In this document: positions 51,101 to 59,546 of the stretch, in pieces
Layout of the letters: the number at the start of each line of letters is the position of its first letter
Position numbering within the stretch: position 1 is the stretch's first letter
Source of the DNA: an uncultured Oscillospiraceae bacterium
Lineage (GTDB): Bacteria; Bacillota; Clostridia; Oscillospirales; Oscillospiraceae
Direction: 5' to 3'
DNA: 64,000 bases
Assembly (NCBI GenBank): GCA_947626845.1
Contig: CANQTW010000005.1
Coordinates: forward strand, 48,269-112,268
The notes under the pieces: model-generated
Database searches by the model: none
The model's input: the letters and a program-made list of their open reading frames with translations, nothing else
What the model was told of the DNA's origin: nothing
Position numbers and translations under genes: made by a program

Positions 51101-51355
51101 ATGCCGAACATAAAACCGATCTCCGACCTGCGCAATTACACCGATGTGCTCCGCGATGTGGCCGTGGGGGAGCCGGTCTTTCTGACCAAAAACGGACGGG
51201 GCCGGTATGCCATTCTGGATATGGCGGACTACGAGAAAGCCAGGGCAACGGTCCGGCTTATGGGCGAGTTGGCAAAGGGCCGAAAGTCCGGGGAAACGGA
51301 GGGTTGGCTGACCTTAGAGGCCGTAGAGGAACATCTTGGTATCGCCGATGAATGA
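51101..51355 (+). CDS. Phd/YefM-type antitoxin
   Basis: An 84-residue antitoxin. The N-terminal Phd fold is visible in IKPISDLRNYTDVLRDVAVGEPVFLTKNGRGRYAILDMADYEK (about residues 4-46). The C-terminal tail (about 50-84) would wrap the toxin. It usually represses its own operon and neutralises a RelE/ParE toxin. ATG 51101 has AAGGAG upstream. It overlaps the toxin frame by eight bases. The antitoxin is intact although the toxin frame is broken. Confidence 0.88.
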   Translation: MPNIKPISDLRNYTDVLRDVAVGEPVFLTKNGRGRYAILDMADYEKARATVRLMGELAKGRKSGETEGWLTLEAVEEHLGIADE

Positions 51356-51673
51356 TCTCCACATTGCGAAGAAGGCCCAGGATGATTTGGACGAGATCAG
51401 AAAAACATCACGGAGGAGCTGGGCAATCCCTCCGCGGCCACTTCAACGGTCAAAAAAATTACGGCAGCCATCCGTATTTTGCGTGACTACGCGCTGGTCG
51501 GCGCGGCGCTTTCTTCCGTTACCAATGTTCAAAGCGATTACCGGTTCCTTGGAGCAGGAAATTATCCCATCTTCTATCGCGTCCACGGCAAGGATGTATT
51601 CGTAGACCGCATCCTCTACGGACGTCGGGACTATCTGCGTATCCTGTTTGGGGATACTGCCGATGACGAATAG
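51348..51673 (+). pseudogene. RelE/ParE-type toxin, frameshifted at an A-run
   Basis: The frame begins at ATG 51348 (MNDLHIAKKAQDDLDEIRK), normal for a RelE/ParE toxin. At the AAAAA run 51401-51405 the sense continues in the -1 frame as NITEELGNPSAATSTVKKIT, ending with FVDRILYGRRDYLRILFGD at 51673. That end has the typical RelE/ParE C-terminus (RILYGRRDY). One A is missing relative to an intact gene. Without correction the product loses its catalytic end. A sequencing error or rare slippage at AAAA cannot be excluded. Confidence 0.8.
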
Positions 51674-51785
51674 CCCCAGGCGATGCGCTCTTTTAGCAAC
51701 AAAAAAGGATTTTTAACTGCTTATTCCAAAGAAACGCCCCTTTCGGGTTGCTTCTTTGGTGCCGGCGGCACGATTAAAACAGAAG

Positions 51786-51815
51786 GGGAGCCTTACGGCT
51801 CCCTTCGATTTTTTC
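51786..51815. terminator. Terminator between the toxin and rny
   Basis: Stem GGGAGCC (51786-51792) / GGCTCCC (51797-51803), loop TTAC, then TTCGATTTTTT. It serves the rightward unit and possibly the convergent rny end. Confidence 0.7.
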
Positions 51816-51822
51816 GATTTTG

Positions 51823-53370
51823 TTATTTGGCGTATTCCACGGCTTTTGTCTCGCGGAACAGATTGACCTTGATCTGGCCGGGATACTCCAGCTCCTGCTC
51901 GATCTTGCGGGCGATATCGCGGGCCAGGAGGACCATTTCGTCCTCGGAGACCTCCTCCGGCTTGACCATGATGCGAATCTCGCGGCCGGCCTGGATGGCA
52001 TAGCTGGTCTCCACGCCCTTGAAGGAGCTGGTCAGTTCCTCCAGTTTCTCAAGGCGCTTGATGTAGCTCTCGATGTTCTCCCGCCGCGCGCCGGGCCGGG
52101 CGGCGGAGATGGTGTCCGCGGCCTGGACAAGGCAGGCGATGACGGTGTGAGGCTCCACGTCGCCGTGGTGGGCCTCGATGGCGTGAATGACCTCCTCGGA
52201 CTCGTGGTAACGGCGGGCCAGCTCCACGCCCAGCTGGACGTGACTGCCCTCCATCTCGTGGTCCACGGATTTACCCAGATCGTGGAGAAGGCCGGCGCGT
52301 TTGGCGGTGGCCACGTCCACGCCCAGCTCGGAGGCCAGGAGGCCGGCGATGTGGGCCACCTCCTTGGAGTGGTTCAGGACGTTCTGGCCGTAGCTGGTGC
52401 GGTACTTCTGGCGGCCCAGGAGCTTCACGAGCTCAGGATGCAGGCCGCGCACGCCTGTCTCAAAGACAGCGCGTTCGCCCTCGGCCTTGATGGTGGCGTC
52501 CACCTCCCGGCGGGCCTTGTCCACCATTTCCTCAATGCGGGTGGGATGGATGCGTCCGTCCTGAATGAGCTTCTCCAGGGCAAGACGCGCGATCTCGCGG
52601 CGCACAGGATCAAAGCTGGATACGGTAATGGCCTCCGGCGTGTCGTCGATGATAAGGTCCACGCCGGTGAGATTTTCGATGGAACGGATGTTGCGGCCCT
52701 CGCGGCCTATGATGCGGCCCTTCATCTCGTCGTTGGGCAGCGGCACGACGCTGACGGTAGCCTCGGCCACATGGTCGGCGGCACAGCGCTGAATGGCCAG
52801 GGTGATGATCTCGCGGGCCTTGGTGTCGGCCTCGTCCTTATAGTGGGCCTCCACCTCCTTGATCTTCATGGCGACCTCGTGGGTACACTCGGCCTCCACG
52901 TTCTTGATGAGGTAAGCCTTTGCCTCATCCACGGTGTAGCCGGAGATCTTCTCCAGCATTTCAAGCTGTCCGCGCTTGACGAGCGCGACCTCCTCTTTGG
53001 CCGCGTCAAGCTCCGCCAGCTTCTTCTGGACCTGCTCGTTTTTACGCTCCAGGCCTTCGGTCTTCTTGTCAAGGGCCTCCTCCTTCTGCTGAAGGCGGCG
53101 CTCCTGCTTGGAAAGCTCGGCCCGGCGCTCTTTTACCTCCCGCTCGTGCTCGGCACGGCTTGCGTGGATCTCTTCCTTGGCCTCTAAAAGCGCCTCGCGT
53201 TTCTTGTTTTCCGCGCTCTTTATGGCGTCATTGATGATCTGCTTGGCCTGCTCCTCGGCGTCCTCGATGGTCTTCTGGTCGCGCTTCTGCTTTGTCTTTA
53301 CAAGGGCGACCATGGCCGCGGCACCGATGACGATGCCAACCAGCCCGGCTATTAAATAAAGCCACCACAT
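51823..53370 (-). CDS. rny: Ribonuclease Y
   Basis: A 515-residue membrane-anchored endonuclease that initiates mRNA decay in Firmicutes. It has an N-terminal membrane helix ([20 protein letters not shown]), a long coiled coil (about 30-165), a KH domain ([21 protein letters not shown]) and an HD domain with [17 protein letters not shown] and [15 protein letters not shown] 53370 begins MWWLYLIAG; a GTG 15 bases upstream overlaps GGGAGG and is less likely. Its promoter lies about 135 bases upstream. Confidence 0.95.
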   Translation of the reverse strand: MWWLYLIAGLVGIVIGAAAMVALVKTKQKRDQKTIEDAEEQAKQIINDAIKSAENKKREALLEAKEEIHASRAEHEREVKERRAELSKQERRLQQKEEALDKKTEGLERKNEQVQKKLAELDAAKEEVALVKRGQLEMLEKISGYTVDEAKAYLIKNVEAECTHEVAMKIKEVEAHYKDEADTKAREIITLAIQRCAADHVAEATVSVVPLPNDEMKGRIIGREGRNIRSIENLTGVDLIIDDTPEAITVSSFDPVRREIARLALEKLIQDGRIHPTRIEEMVDKARREVDATIKAEGERAVFETGVRGLHPELVKLLGRQKYRTSYGQNVLNHSKEVAHIAGLLASELGVDVATAKRAGLLHDLGKSVDHEMEGSHVQLGVELARRYHESEEVIHAIEAHHGDVEPHTVIACLVQAADTISAARPGARRENIESYIKRLEKLEELTSSFKGVETSYAIQAGREIRIMVKPEEVSEDEMVLLARDIARKIEQELEYPGQIKVNLFRETKAVEYAK

Positions 53371-53505
53371 ACGGAGATAATGCACCTCCCTTTCTAAAGT
53401 AAAATGATTCGATACGATTCCGAAACACCAAAATACCGCGTCTCAGGGATATGTCCAGCGTCATGAGACGCGATAGGATAGCATCTTGAAAAAATACCAT
53501 CTTTC

Positions 53506-53534
53506 ATTTTACCGTCAAATAGACGAAATGTCAA
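53506..53534 (-). promoter_or_regulatory. Promoter of rny
   Basis: TTGACA (53534-53529), 17 bases, TAAAAT (53511-53506) on the minus strand, giving a leader of about 135 nt. Confidence 0.7.
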
Positions 53535-53704
53535 GTTATTTTTCCGTTTCCTGTTTATTTATAAATCGGCAATTAAGTACCGCCGGTTTAATAAACCGGT
53601 TTAGCGCCGTTTTGTCCGCCGCTGTGCGGCAGCGGCGAAATATGGCCGCTGTTTTCCCCGCGGTTTTTTTATTGCCGGAGCGGTACCCTGTGAAATCTAC
53701 CCAG

Positions 53705-53733
53705 TTGCAATCGCGCGAAAACTGCCGTATAAT
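53705..53733 (+). promoter_or_regulatory. Promoter of the MATE gene
   Basis: TTGCAA (53705-53710), 17 bases, TATAAT (53728-53733); the start codon follows at 53759, so the leader is about 20 nt. Confidence 0.8.
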
Positions 53734-53758
53734 ACACCCTAACGGGAAGTGACAGAAA

Positions 53759-55132
53759 ATGAACGTAAAATCGGCAGATTTTGGCGTAGGGAACGTAAAG
53801 CGCAACATTCTGCGCATCGCCCTGCCCATGACGCTGGCCCAGCTGATCAATGTGCTTTACAACGTGGTGGACCGAATCTACATCGGCCACATCGAGGGCG
53901 TGGGGACAACTGCCCTCACCGGCGTGGGGCTGTGCCTGCCCATCATCACCATCATATCCGCCTTCACTCAGCTTTTCGGGGCTGGCGGCGCGCCGCTTTT
54001 CTCCATGGCGCGGGGCGCTGGGAAGGACCGGCGGGCGGAGAAAATCATGGGCACAAGCTTCGCCCTGCTGATCCTTTCCGGGGTCATCCTGTCCGTGCTC
54101 TGTTATCTCTTCCGCCGGGATATTCTCTTTCTCTTTGGCGCCAGCGAGGACACCTACCCCTATGCTGACAACTACATATCCGTCTACCTTCTGGGGACGC
54201 TCTTTGTGATGACGAGCCTGGGCATGAATTTCTTTGTCAACGCCCAGGGCTTTGGGGTCATGGGGATGCTGACGGTGCTGATTGGGGCCGTCCTCAATCT
54301 GATTCTGGACCCGCTCTTTATCTTTGTCCTGGAGCTGGGGGTACGCGGCGCGGCTATCGCCACTGTCATCAGCCAGGGGGTCTCGGCGGTGTGGGTCTTT
54401 TTCTTCCTCACCAGCCGGCGGACGGTGATCCCCCTGTCCGTCCGCCGGTTCCACTTTGAGGGACGGCTCATCGGGGAGATATGCGCCCTGGGCCTGTCCG
54501 GCTTTATCATGGCGGTGACAAACGGCTCGGTACAGATCATCTGCAACGCCACTCTGAAGCGGGTGGGCGGCGATATGGGGGATCTGTACGTGGGGGTGAT
54601 GACCGTCATCAATTCCGTGCGGGAGATCATCACTCTGCCCGTCCAGGGCCTTACGGGCGGGGCACAGCCGGTGATAAGCTTCAACTACGGCGCCAAGAAG
54701 AACGGGCGCGTCCTGGAGTGCATCCGGTTCATGACGGTGGTCTGTGTGATCTTCACCTGCGCGGCGTGGCTCATCCTGTTCCTGTTCCCCCAGGCGTTCA
54801 TACGGCTCTTCAACGACAGCCCGGAGCTGGTGACCTACGGCGTCCCCGCCCTGCACATCTACTTCTTCGGCATCTTCATGATGGCGCTCCAGTTTTCCGG
54901 CCAGTCCACCTTCGTGGCCCTGGGCAAATCCAAACAGGCCGTGTTCTTCTCCCTCCTGCGCAAGGCCTTTATCGTCATCCCCCTGACGCTCCTCCTGCCC
55001 TCCGTTGGAAATCTGGGCGTCAACGGCGTCTTTATGGCCGAGCCCGTCTCCAACTTCGTGGGCGGTATCGCCTGCTTCACCGCCATGGTCCTGACGGTGC
55101 GAAAAGAGCTGGCGGCGGCTCCGGGAGAATGA
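53759..55132 (+). CDS. MATE-family efflux transporter
   Basis: A 457-residue membrane transporter with 12 helices in two similar halves. The first-half signature ALPMTLAQLINVLYNVVDRIYIGHIEGVG and AFTQLFGAGGAPLFSMARGAG matches multidrug MATE pumps of the clostridial type, which exchange drugs for Na+ or H+. ATG 53759 has a modest GGGAAG site 12 bases upstream. It is monocistronic, with its own promoter and terminator. Substrates cannot be predicted. Confidence 0.93.
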   Translation: MNVKSADFGVGNVKRNILRIALPMTLAQLINVLYNVVDRIYIGHIEGVGTTALTGVGLCLPIITIISAFTQLFGAGGAPLFSMARGAGKDRRAEKIMGTSFALLILSGVILSVLCYLFRRDILFLFGASEDTYPYADNYISVYLLGTLFVMTSLGMNFFVNAQGFGVMGMLTVLIGAVLNLILDPLFIFVLELGVRGAAIATVISQGVSAVWVFFFLTSRRTVIPLSVRRFHFEGRLIGEICALGLSGFIMAVTNGSVQIICNATLKRVGGDMGDLYVGVMTVINSVREIITLPVQGLTGGAQPVISFNYGAKKNGRVLECIRFMTVVCVIFTCAAWLILFLFPQAFIRLFNDSPELVTYGVPALHIYFFGIFMMALQFSGQSTFVALGKSKQAVFFSLLRKAFIVIPLTLLLPSVGNLGVNGVFMAEPVSNFVGGIACFTAMVLTVRKELAAAPGE

Positions 55133-55154
55133 GCGGATAACTGAAAAAAGCTTC

Positions 55155-55184
55155 GCGCGGCTCCGTTTTGGGCCGCGCTTTTTT
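55155..55184 (+). terminator. Terminator of the MATE gene
   Basis: Stem GCGCGGC / GCCGCGC followed by TTTTTT. Confidence 0.8.
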
Positions 55185-55237
55185 CAATTTCGGGCAGAAT
55201 ATCAATTCACGGTTGATTTTCCTCCAGTGCACGTCCA

Positions 55238-55266
55238 TTGAAATCAAGCGGGGTATGACTTATAAT
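55238..55266 (+). promoter_or_regulatory. Promoter of the XRE-ABC operon
   Basis: TTGAAA (55238-55243), 17 bases, TATAAT (55261-55266), about 46 bases before ATG 55312. Confidence 0.75.
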
Positions 55267-55311
55267 TAAACCGTCGCTTGCAAGAGGCAAAAAAGAACGG
55301 AGGTTTCGGAT

Positions 55312-56199
55312 ATGGATATAAGTCTTATTGGCAATCAAATACAAAAATTCAGAAAGGCACAGGGGATGACTCAGAAGGAGCTGGGGGCGGCCATCGGCGT
55401 CAGTACCCAGGCGGTGAGCCAGTGGGAGAACGGCGGCGCGCCGGACGTGGCCCTGCTGCCCGCCATCGCGGACCGGCTGGGGGTGACCGTGGACACCCTT
55501 TTCGGACGGGAGGGCGGCGAGGCGCGGAATATGTCCGACACCTTTATCCAGTGGCTGCGGTCCCTGCCGGAGGAGGAACGGCTGAGCCGGATCACCCGTC
55601 TGCTGTGGGAGGCGGCCATCTACGGCGTCAGCGATGCTCTGTTCACCGCGCCCAAAATAGACTATCCGGAAGACGCGGAGGCAGACATGCTGTCCGTTGC
55701 CGAGAGCCGCGTGCTGATGCGCACGGTTACGGGCATCGGCAGCGGCTATATCCTGGGCGTGGGGGCGAAGGACTACTCCTTTTTCGGGGTATTCCCGGAG
55801 CCGGAAGAGGGCTATGAAAAGTATTTCGTGACCGACGAGGAATACCGGGCGCTGTTCGGGGCTATGGCACTGCCCGGCGCCATGGAGACACTGCGGTTCT
55901 TTTGCCGGAACAAGCAGGCCCTTTACGCGGCGGCGGCTGTCGCACAGCGCACGGGGGTGCCGTTGTCTGAGACAGAACGGGCCATGGAGGCTCTGACCCG
56001 TGTACATCTGCTCCAAAAGGAGCAGATCACCCTGCCGGATGGCCCGTTGGATACCTACGCCATCGGCGACTTCAGCGGTATTGTACCCCTTCTGAGCTTT
56101 GCCCGCTGGATATTGCAGCCGCATGGGATGAATCTGGTGGGCAACGTTATACGGGCGACATGCTTTGGAAAGGAGGGGGCACGTGATGAGAAAATATGA
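55312..56199 (+). CDS. XRE-family regulator with large C-terminal domain
   Basis: A 295-residue regulator. The helix-turn-helix lies at about residues 7-62 (KFRKAQGMTQKELGAAIGVSTQAVSQWENG). The remaining 230 residues are unassigned and probably sense a ligand or bind a partner; EQITLPDGPLDTYAIGDF lies near the end. GGAGG precedes ATG 55312. It overlaps the ABC transporter gene by 14 bases, so it is likely the operon's local regulator. Confidence 0.85.
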   Translation: MDISLIGNQIQKFRKAQGMTQKELGAAIGVSTQAVSQWENGGAPDVALLPAIADRLGVTVDTLFGREGGEARNMSDTFIQWLRSLPEEERLSRITRLLWEAAIYGVSDALFTAPKIDYPEDAEADMLSVAESRVLMRTVTGIGSGYILGVGAKDYSFFGVFPEPEEGYEKYFVTDEEYRALFGAMALPGAMETLRFFCRNKQALYAAAAVAQRTGVPLSETERAMEALTRVHLLQKEQITLPDGPLDTYAIGDFSGIVPLLSFARWILQPHGMNLVGNVIRATCFGKEGARDEKI

Positions 56200-57907
56200 C
56201 CCCGCCAGGCCCTACATCCGGGCATTTTACCGGCATAACCGTCTGCGCTTCCTGGGGACGGCGGCGCTCCACCTTCTGGAAATCCCAACCATGCTGGCTG
56301 TGTCCTGGGTGCTGGGCGAGGTGATAGACGCCGTCGGAACGGGGGACCGCGCCCGACTGGCGCGGCTTATAGGGGCGGCGGTGGGAGTGGCGGTATTCTC
56401 AGGCGTCTCGGAGGCGCTGTATTTCCGGGCCCTCAGCGGCTGGCAGGACAAGGCGCTGACTCAGTACAAGTCCTGCGCCTTTCGGCGGCTCTCCGAGAAG
56501 GGCATCAGCGCCTTTGCCAAGGAGAACACCGGGCGGTATCTGTCCGTCCTCACCGGCGATGTGACGGTGATCAGCTCCGACTATCTGCAGGCCCTGCTCG
56601 ATCTGATCGTTTTGCCCCTAACTTTCGCCGCCACCCTGGCGTTTCTGCTCACCTACAGCCCCGCATTGACAGGGGCCGCCGTGATCCTCTGCGTCCTGCC
56701 CTTCCTGGGGGTATCCCTTTTCGGTTCGGAGTTCACCCGGCGGGAAAAGGCCCTCAGCGATGCCGGCGAGGGCTTCGTAGGCCGAATTCGCGACCTGCTC
56801 TCCGGCTTTTCCGTCATCAAGAGCTTCAAGTCCGAGGAGGAGGCGGGGCGTATCTTTGACGGCGAGAACCGCCGCTTGGAGCGAGCCCGGAGCCGCCGGC
56901 TCTCCTGGCGAGGCACGATGCAGGGGGTGGGCAGCAGTCTCTCCATCGTCATGCAGTTCGGCATATTTTTCATCGGCGCCTATCTGGCGCTGTGGGGCAG
57001 TATCACGGCGGGGACGGTGCTGATCTTCACCAACCTCTCCAACTCCCTTATCCAGCCGGTACAGCAGATTCCCCAGCTGTTGGCCCAGCGGAAGGCCGCC
57101 CGCGGCCTCATTGTGAAGATGGCCGAGATTGCCGCGGAGAATGCCTCCCGCGGCGGGGAGCCGGTGGAGCCGGTTCTCCGCGACGCCATCGAATTTCAGG
57201 GCGTCACCTTTGGCTACGAGCCGGACAAGCCCGTCCTGCGGGACGTCTTCCTCCGGCTGGAGGCGGGGAAGAAGTACGCCCTGGTGGGGGCCTCTGGATC
57301 AGGGAAGTCCACCCTGCTCAATCTGCTCATGGGCGGGTGCGACGGGTATCAGGGCAGCCTCACCGTGGACGGGAAGGAGCTGCGGGAAATAGCCCCCGAC
57401 AGCCTCTATGACCTGGAGAGCCTCATCGGGCAGTCGGTATTCCTTTTTGATGACACGGTACGGCGGAACATCACCATGTTCCGGGATTTTCCCCAGGAGG
57501 CGGTGGACTCCGCCGTGGAGCGCTCCGGACTTGCGCCGGTGATCGCGCAGAAAGGCGCGGACTACCGCTGCGGCGAGGGCGGGCAGGGTCTTTCCGGCGG
57601 GGAACGCCAGCGGATCAGCATCGCCAGGGCTCTTCTACGGGGCACGCCGGTACTGCTCCTGGACGAGGCCACGGCCTCGCTGGACAACGAGACGGCCTTC
57701 GCTGTCACCCAAGCGATTTTGGACCTAACGGGCCTTACGCGCCTCATCGTGACCCGCCGGCTGGACCGGGCGCTGCTGGAGCGGTACGACGGTATCTTCG
57801 TCCTGCGGGACGGAAGGCTGGTGGAGCAGGGAACGTTTGACGGCCTCATGGCGGAAAAGGGCTACTTCTACTCCCTCTACACCGTCAGCGCCGAACCGGC
57901 GGCATAG
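56186..57907 (+). CDS. ABC exporter (fused permease-ATPase) with altered H-loop
   Basis: A 573-residue half-size ABC exporter with about six helices (20-320) and a C-terminal nucleotide-binding domain. It has Walker A VGASGSGKSTLL, signature GLSGGERQRISIA, Walker B PVLLLDEATASLD and D-loop SLDNE. The H-loop reads LIVTRRLDRA where a histidine is expected after VT; a CAC-to-CGC change would explain it, so ATP hydrolysis may be impaired. ATG 56186 follows AAGGAGGGGG. It is coupled to the XRE gene. As a half-transporter it should homodimerise; substrate unknown. Confidence 0.9.
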   Translation: MRKYDPARPYIRAFYRHNRLRFLGTAALHLLEIPTMLAVSWVLGEVIDAVGTGDRARLARLIGAAVGVAVFSGVSEALYFRALSGWQDKALTQYKSCAFRRLSEKGISAFAKENTGRYLSVLTGDVTVISSDYLQALLDLIVLPLTFAATLAFLLTYSPALTGAAVILCVLPFLGVSLFGSEFTRREKALSDAGEGFVGRIRDLLSGFSVIKSFKSEEEAGRIFDGENRRLERARSRRLSWRGTMQGVGSSLSIVMQFGIFFIGAYLALWGSITAGTVLIFTNLSNSLIQPVQQIPQLLAQRKAARGLIVKMAEIAAENASRGGEPVEPVLRDAIEFQGVTFGYEPDKPVLRDVFLRLEAGKKYALVGASGSGKSTLLNLLMGGCDGYQGSLTVDGKELREIAPDSLYDLESLIGQSVFLFDDTVRRNITMFRDFPQEAVDSAVERSGLAPVIAQKGADYRCGEGGQGLSGGERQRISIARALLRGTPVLLLDEATASLDNETAFAVTQAILDLTGLTRLIVTRRLDRALLERYDGIFVLRDGRLVEQGTFDGLMAEKGYFYSLYTVSAEPAA

Positions 57908-57933
57908 TGACAAACAATATTTCAGCACGCAAA

Positions 57934-58189
57934 AGCGGCGGCCAATTGGCCGCCGCTCCAGTCTGTCAAAAAACTTAAATCAGATATTTTTTCCGGCGAC
58001 ATGCGCGTCGGAAAAAATTCCTTTTGTCACGCGAGTGTACGGGCCGTGCCCGTGCGCGTGGCGTGATGGCAGGGGAAATACTCTGAATTTCGCAAAATTC
58101 AGAGTATTTTCCCGCACGTTCCCCTTGTCGGAAAAAGCCCGCCAGGGCTTTTTCCGACAGTCTAAGAGCGGCGGCCAATTGGCCGCCGC
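57934..58189. repeat. Palindrome-bounded structured repeat, copy 2 (256 bp)
   Basis: It is bounded by matching palindromes GCGGCGGCC-AATT-GGCCGCCGC (57934-57957 and 58168-58189) that differ from the palindromes of copy 1. Internal landmarks are shared: CAAAAAACTTAAAT, GATATTTTTTCCGG, CTGAATTTCGCAAAATTCAG, CCCGCACGTTCCCCTTGTCG and the hairpin GGAAAAAGCCC / GGGCTTTTTCC. The second stem pairs TCACGC with GCGTGA (TCGCCC with GGGCGA in copy 1). It lies between the ABC transporter and the convergent phosphatase gene. Confidence 0.8.
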
Positions 58190-58208
58190 CCAGTTTGTAG
58201 TTTCCGTT

Positions 58209-58766
58209 TTACAGCGTCTCCAGATTATATCCCCGCACCTGAAAAATCCCGTCCTCCCAAGCCAGAACATTGATGCCGGCGTTGATAAGGCGCGTCTTTC
58301 CGCTGCCAATCTCCCCCTTCGACACGGCACGCAGGACGGCGTTGATGGTTCCGCCGTGACTGACAGCGGCAAAATCGGCCCTCAGGCTCCGTGCGTAACG
58401 CCCAAGAACAGCCAGCGCCCGCGCCGCCACATCGTCCAGCGGCTCCAGGTCGCCGGCGTATTTCTCCGGGTTGAAGATGTCCACCACCTTGCCCGAAACG
58501 CTCCCGAAATCCCGCTCCGTCAGATCCGGCTCCACATACACCGGCGCGCCCGCGGCCTCGCCGATAAACCTGGCCGTGGTCTCCGCCCTGGACAGGGGAC
58601 TCGTCAGCACGGCGGCCAGGGGCACATCTCTGAATTTCTCCGCCGTGACCCGCGCCTGCTCCAGTCCCTCGGCGCACAGCGGTATGTCCTCCCGTCCCTG
58701 TATGCGGCTCTCCTTGTTCCAGGCGGTCTCCCCGTGGCGGATGAGGTAAATGGTGATCCCGCTCAT
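58209..58766 (-). CDS. Histidine phosphatase family protein
   Basis: A 185-residue branch-1 histidine phosphatase (phosphoglycerate-mutase-like). The phospho-accepting histidine is in IYLIRHGETAWN (RHG near residue 10), with the conserved SPLSRAETTA, ERDFG and the second histidine in AVSHGGTINAVL. Members dephosphorylate sugar phosphates or alpha-ribazole phosphate; the substrate is unknown. ATG 58766 overlaps the stop of the TetR gene (ATGA), so both are one unit. Confidence 0.9.
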   Translation of the reverse strand: MSGITIYLIRHGETAWNKESRIQGREDIPLCAEGLEQARVTAEKFRDVPLAAVLTSPLSRAETTARFIGEAAGAPVYVEPDLTERDFGSVSGKVVDIFNPEKYAGDLEPLDDVAARALAVLGRYARSLRADFAAVSHGGTINAVLRAVSKGEIGSGKTRLINAGINVLAWEDGIFQVRGYNLETL

Positions 58767-59380
58767 TGAATCCCCTTCATCCGTTTCCCCACCGGGGGGT
58801 CCAGCTTATCCAGGTCCACAAAGGCGCTGACGCCGAAGTTGCACACATCCGTGAGAATGGCCGCCATCCGCTCCGGAGACTCCTCCGCCCCCGTGGCCAG
58901 CCAGTCCTGGATAAGATGCGCCACGCCGAAGGAAATATAGGAGTACAGCTTCTCCAGCAGGTCCCGGTCAACCTTCGGGCTGACGGCGCTCCACTGGACG
59001 ATGCACATATCGTGGGCAACGCGGACCACACGGCTGAGAAATTCCCGATCCCCGTGAGGGCCGAACAGGGCGCTGGCCAGCTCCCGCCGCTCCCGGAGGG
59101 CCTTCAGGGCGTCCACAAAGATACGCTCCACGTCCTCCGCCTCCCGGAAGGAGGACACCTCCGCCAGCAGGTCCAGGTAAAACTCGTTTTCCACCTGGCT
59201 GAGCAGCTGTTCAGGACTTGCGTAGTGGGCGTAGAAGGTACCCCGGTTGATGTCCGCCGCGTCGCACAGCTCCTTCACGGTGATCCTGTCCACCGGCTTT
59301 TCCAGCATCAGCATCAAAAGGGCCCGCCGCAGGGCCGTGCGGGTGTATTGAGAACGCCGGTTGTCCTTTATATTTGCCAT
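58763..59380 (-). CDS. TetR/AcrR-family regulator
   Basis: A 205-residue regulator. The N-terminal helix-turn-helix is typical (LRRALLMLMLEKPVDRITVKELCDAADINRGTFYAHYASPEQLL, about residues 18-60). The C-terminal domain is helical. It is divergent from the E2-like/YbaK operon, with 166 bases between, and is a plausible regulator of that operon as well as of itself and the phosphatase. Confidence 0.9.
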   Translation of the reverse strand: MANIKDNRRSQYTRTALRRALLMLMLEKPVDRITVKELCDAADINRGTFYAHYASPEQLLSQVENEFYLDLLAEVSSFREAEDVERIFVDALKALRERRELASALFGPHGDREFLSRVVRVAHDMCIVQWSAVSPKVDRDLLEKLYSYISFGVAHLIQDWLATGAEESPERMAAILTDVCNFGVSAFVDLDKLDPPVGKRMKGIQ

Positions 59381-59410
59381 TTCCCCACCGCCTGTCGGAT
59401 TTTTTCATAC

Positions 59411-59439
59411 AGTATATCACCATACCGTCACAAAATCAA
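59411..59439 (-). promoter_or_regulatory. Promoter of the TetR-phosphatase operon
   Basis: TTGATT (59439-59434), 17 bases, TATACT (59416-59411) on the minus strand. An ACACTGTGT element lies at its upstream edge (59438-59446). Confidence 0.65.
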
Positions 59440-59546
59440 CACTGTGTAGAGATTATTTAAAAAAGATTTTATTTTCCCAAAACTGTTGCATCTTTCGCTA
59501 AATTGATATATACTTTTATATAGCTATGCTGAAATGAGGGATAGAA

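Larger units (their letters stand above)
53371..53758. other. 388-bp divergent spacer rny / MATE
   Basis: The spacer holds the rny promoter (53534-53506), a palindrome CCGGTTTA/TAAACCGG at 53583-53599, a GC hairpin near 53620-53640, and the MATE promoter at 53705-53733. I see no gene. Confidence 0.6.

Noticed and set aside
51401..51405. Programmed -1 frameshift site in the toxin
   Set aside because: The run is only AAAAA and does not make a proper X XXY YYZ heptamer in frame; a mutation is simpler. It is kept as an alternative only.
57975..58372. Small leftward frames inside the structured repeat copy 2
   Set aside because: They are not conserved in copy 1, lack ribosome sites and are explained by hairpin sequence and the phosphatase gene shadow.
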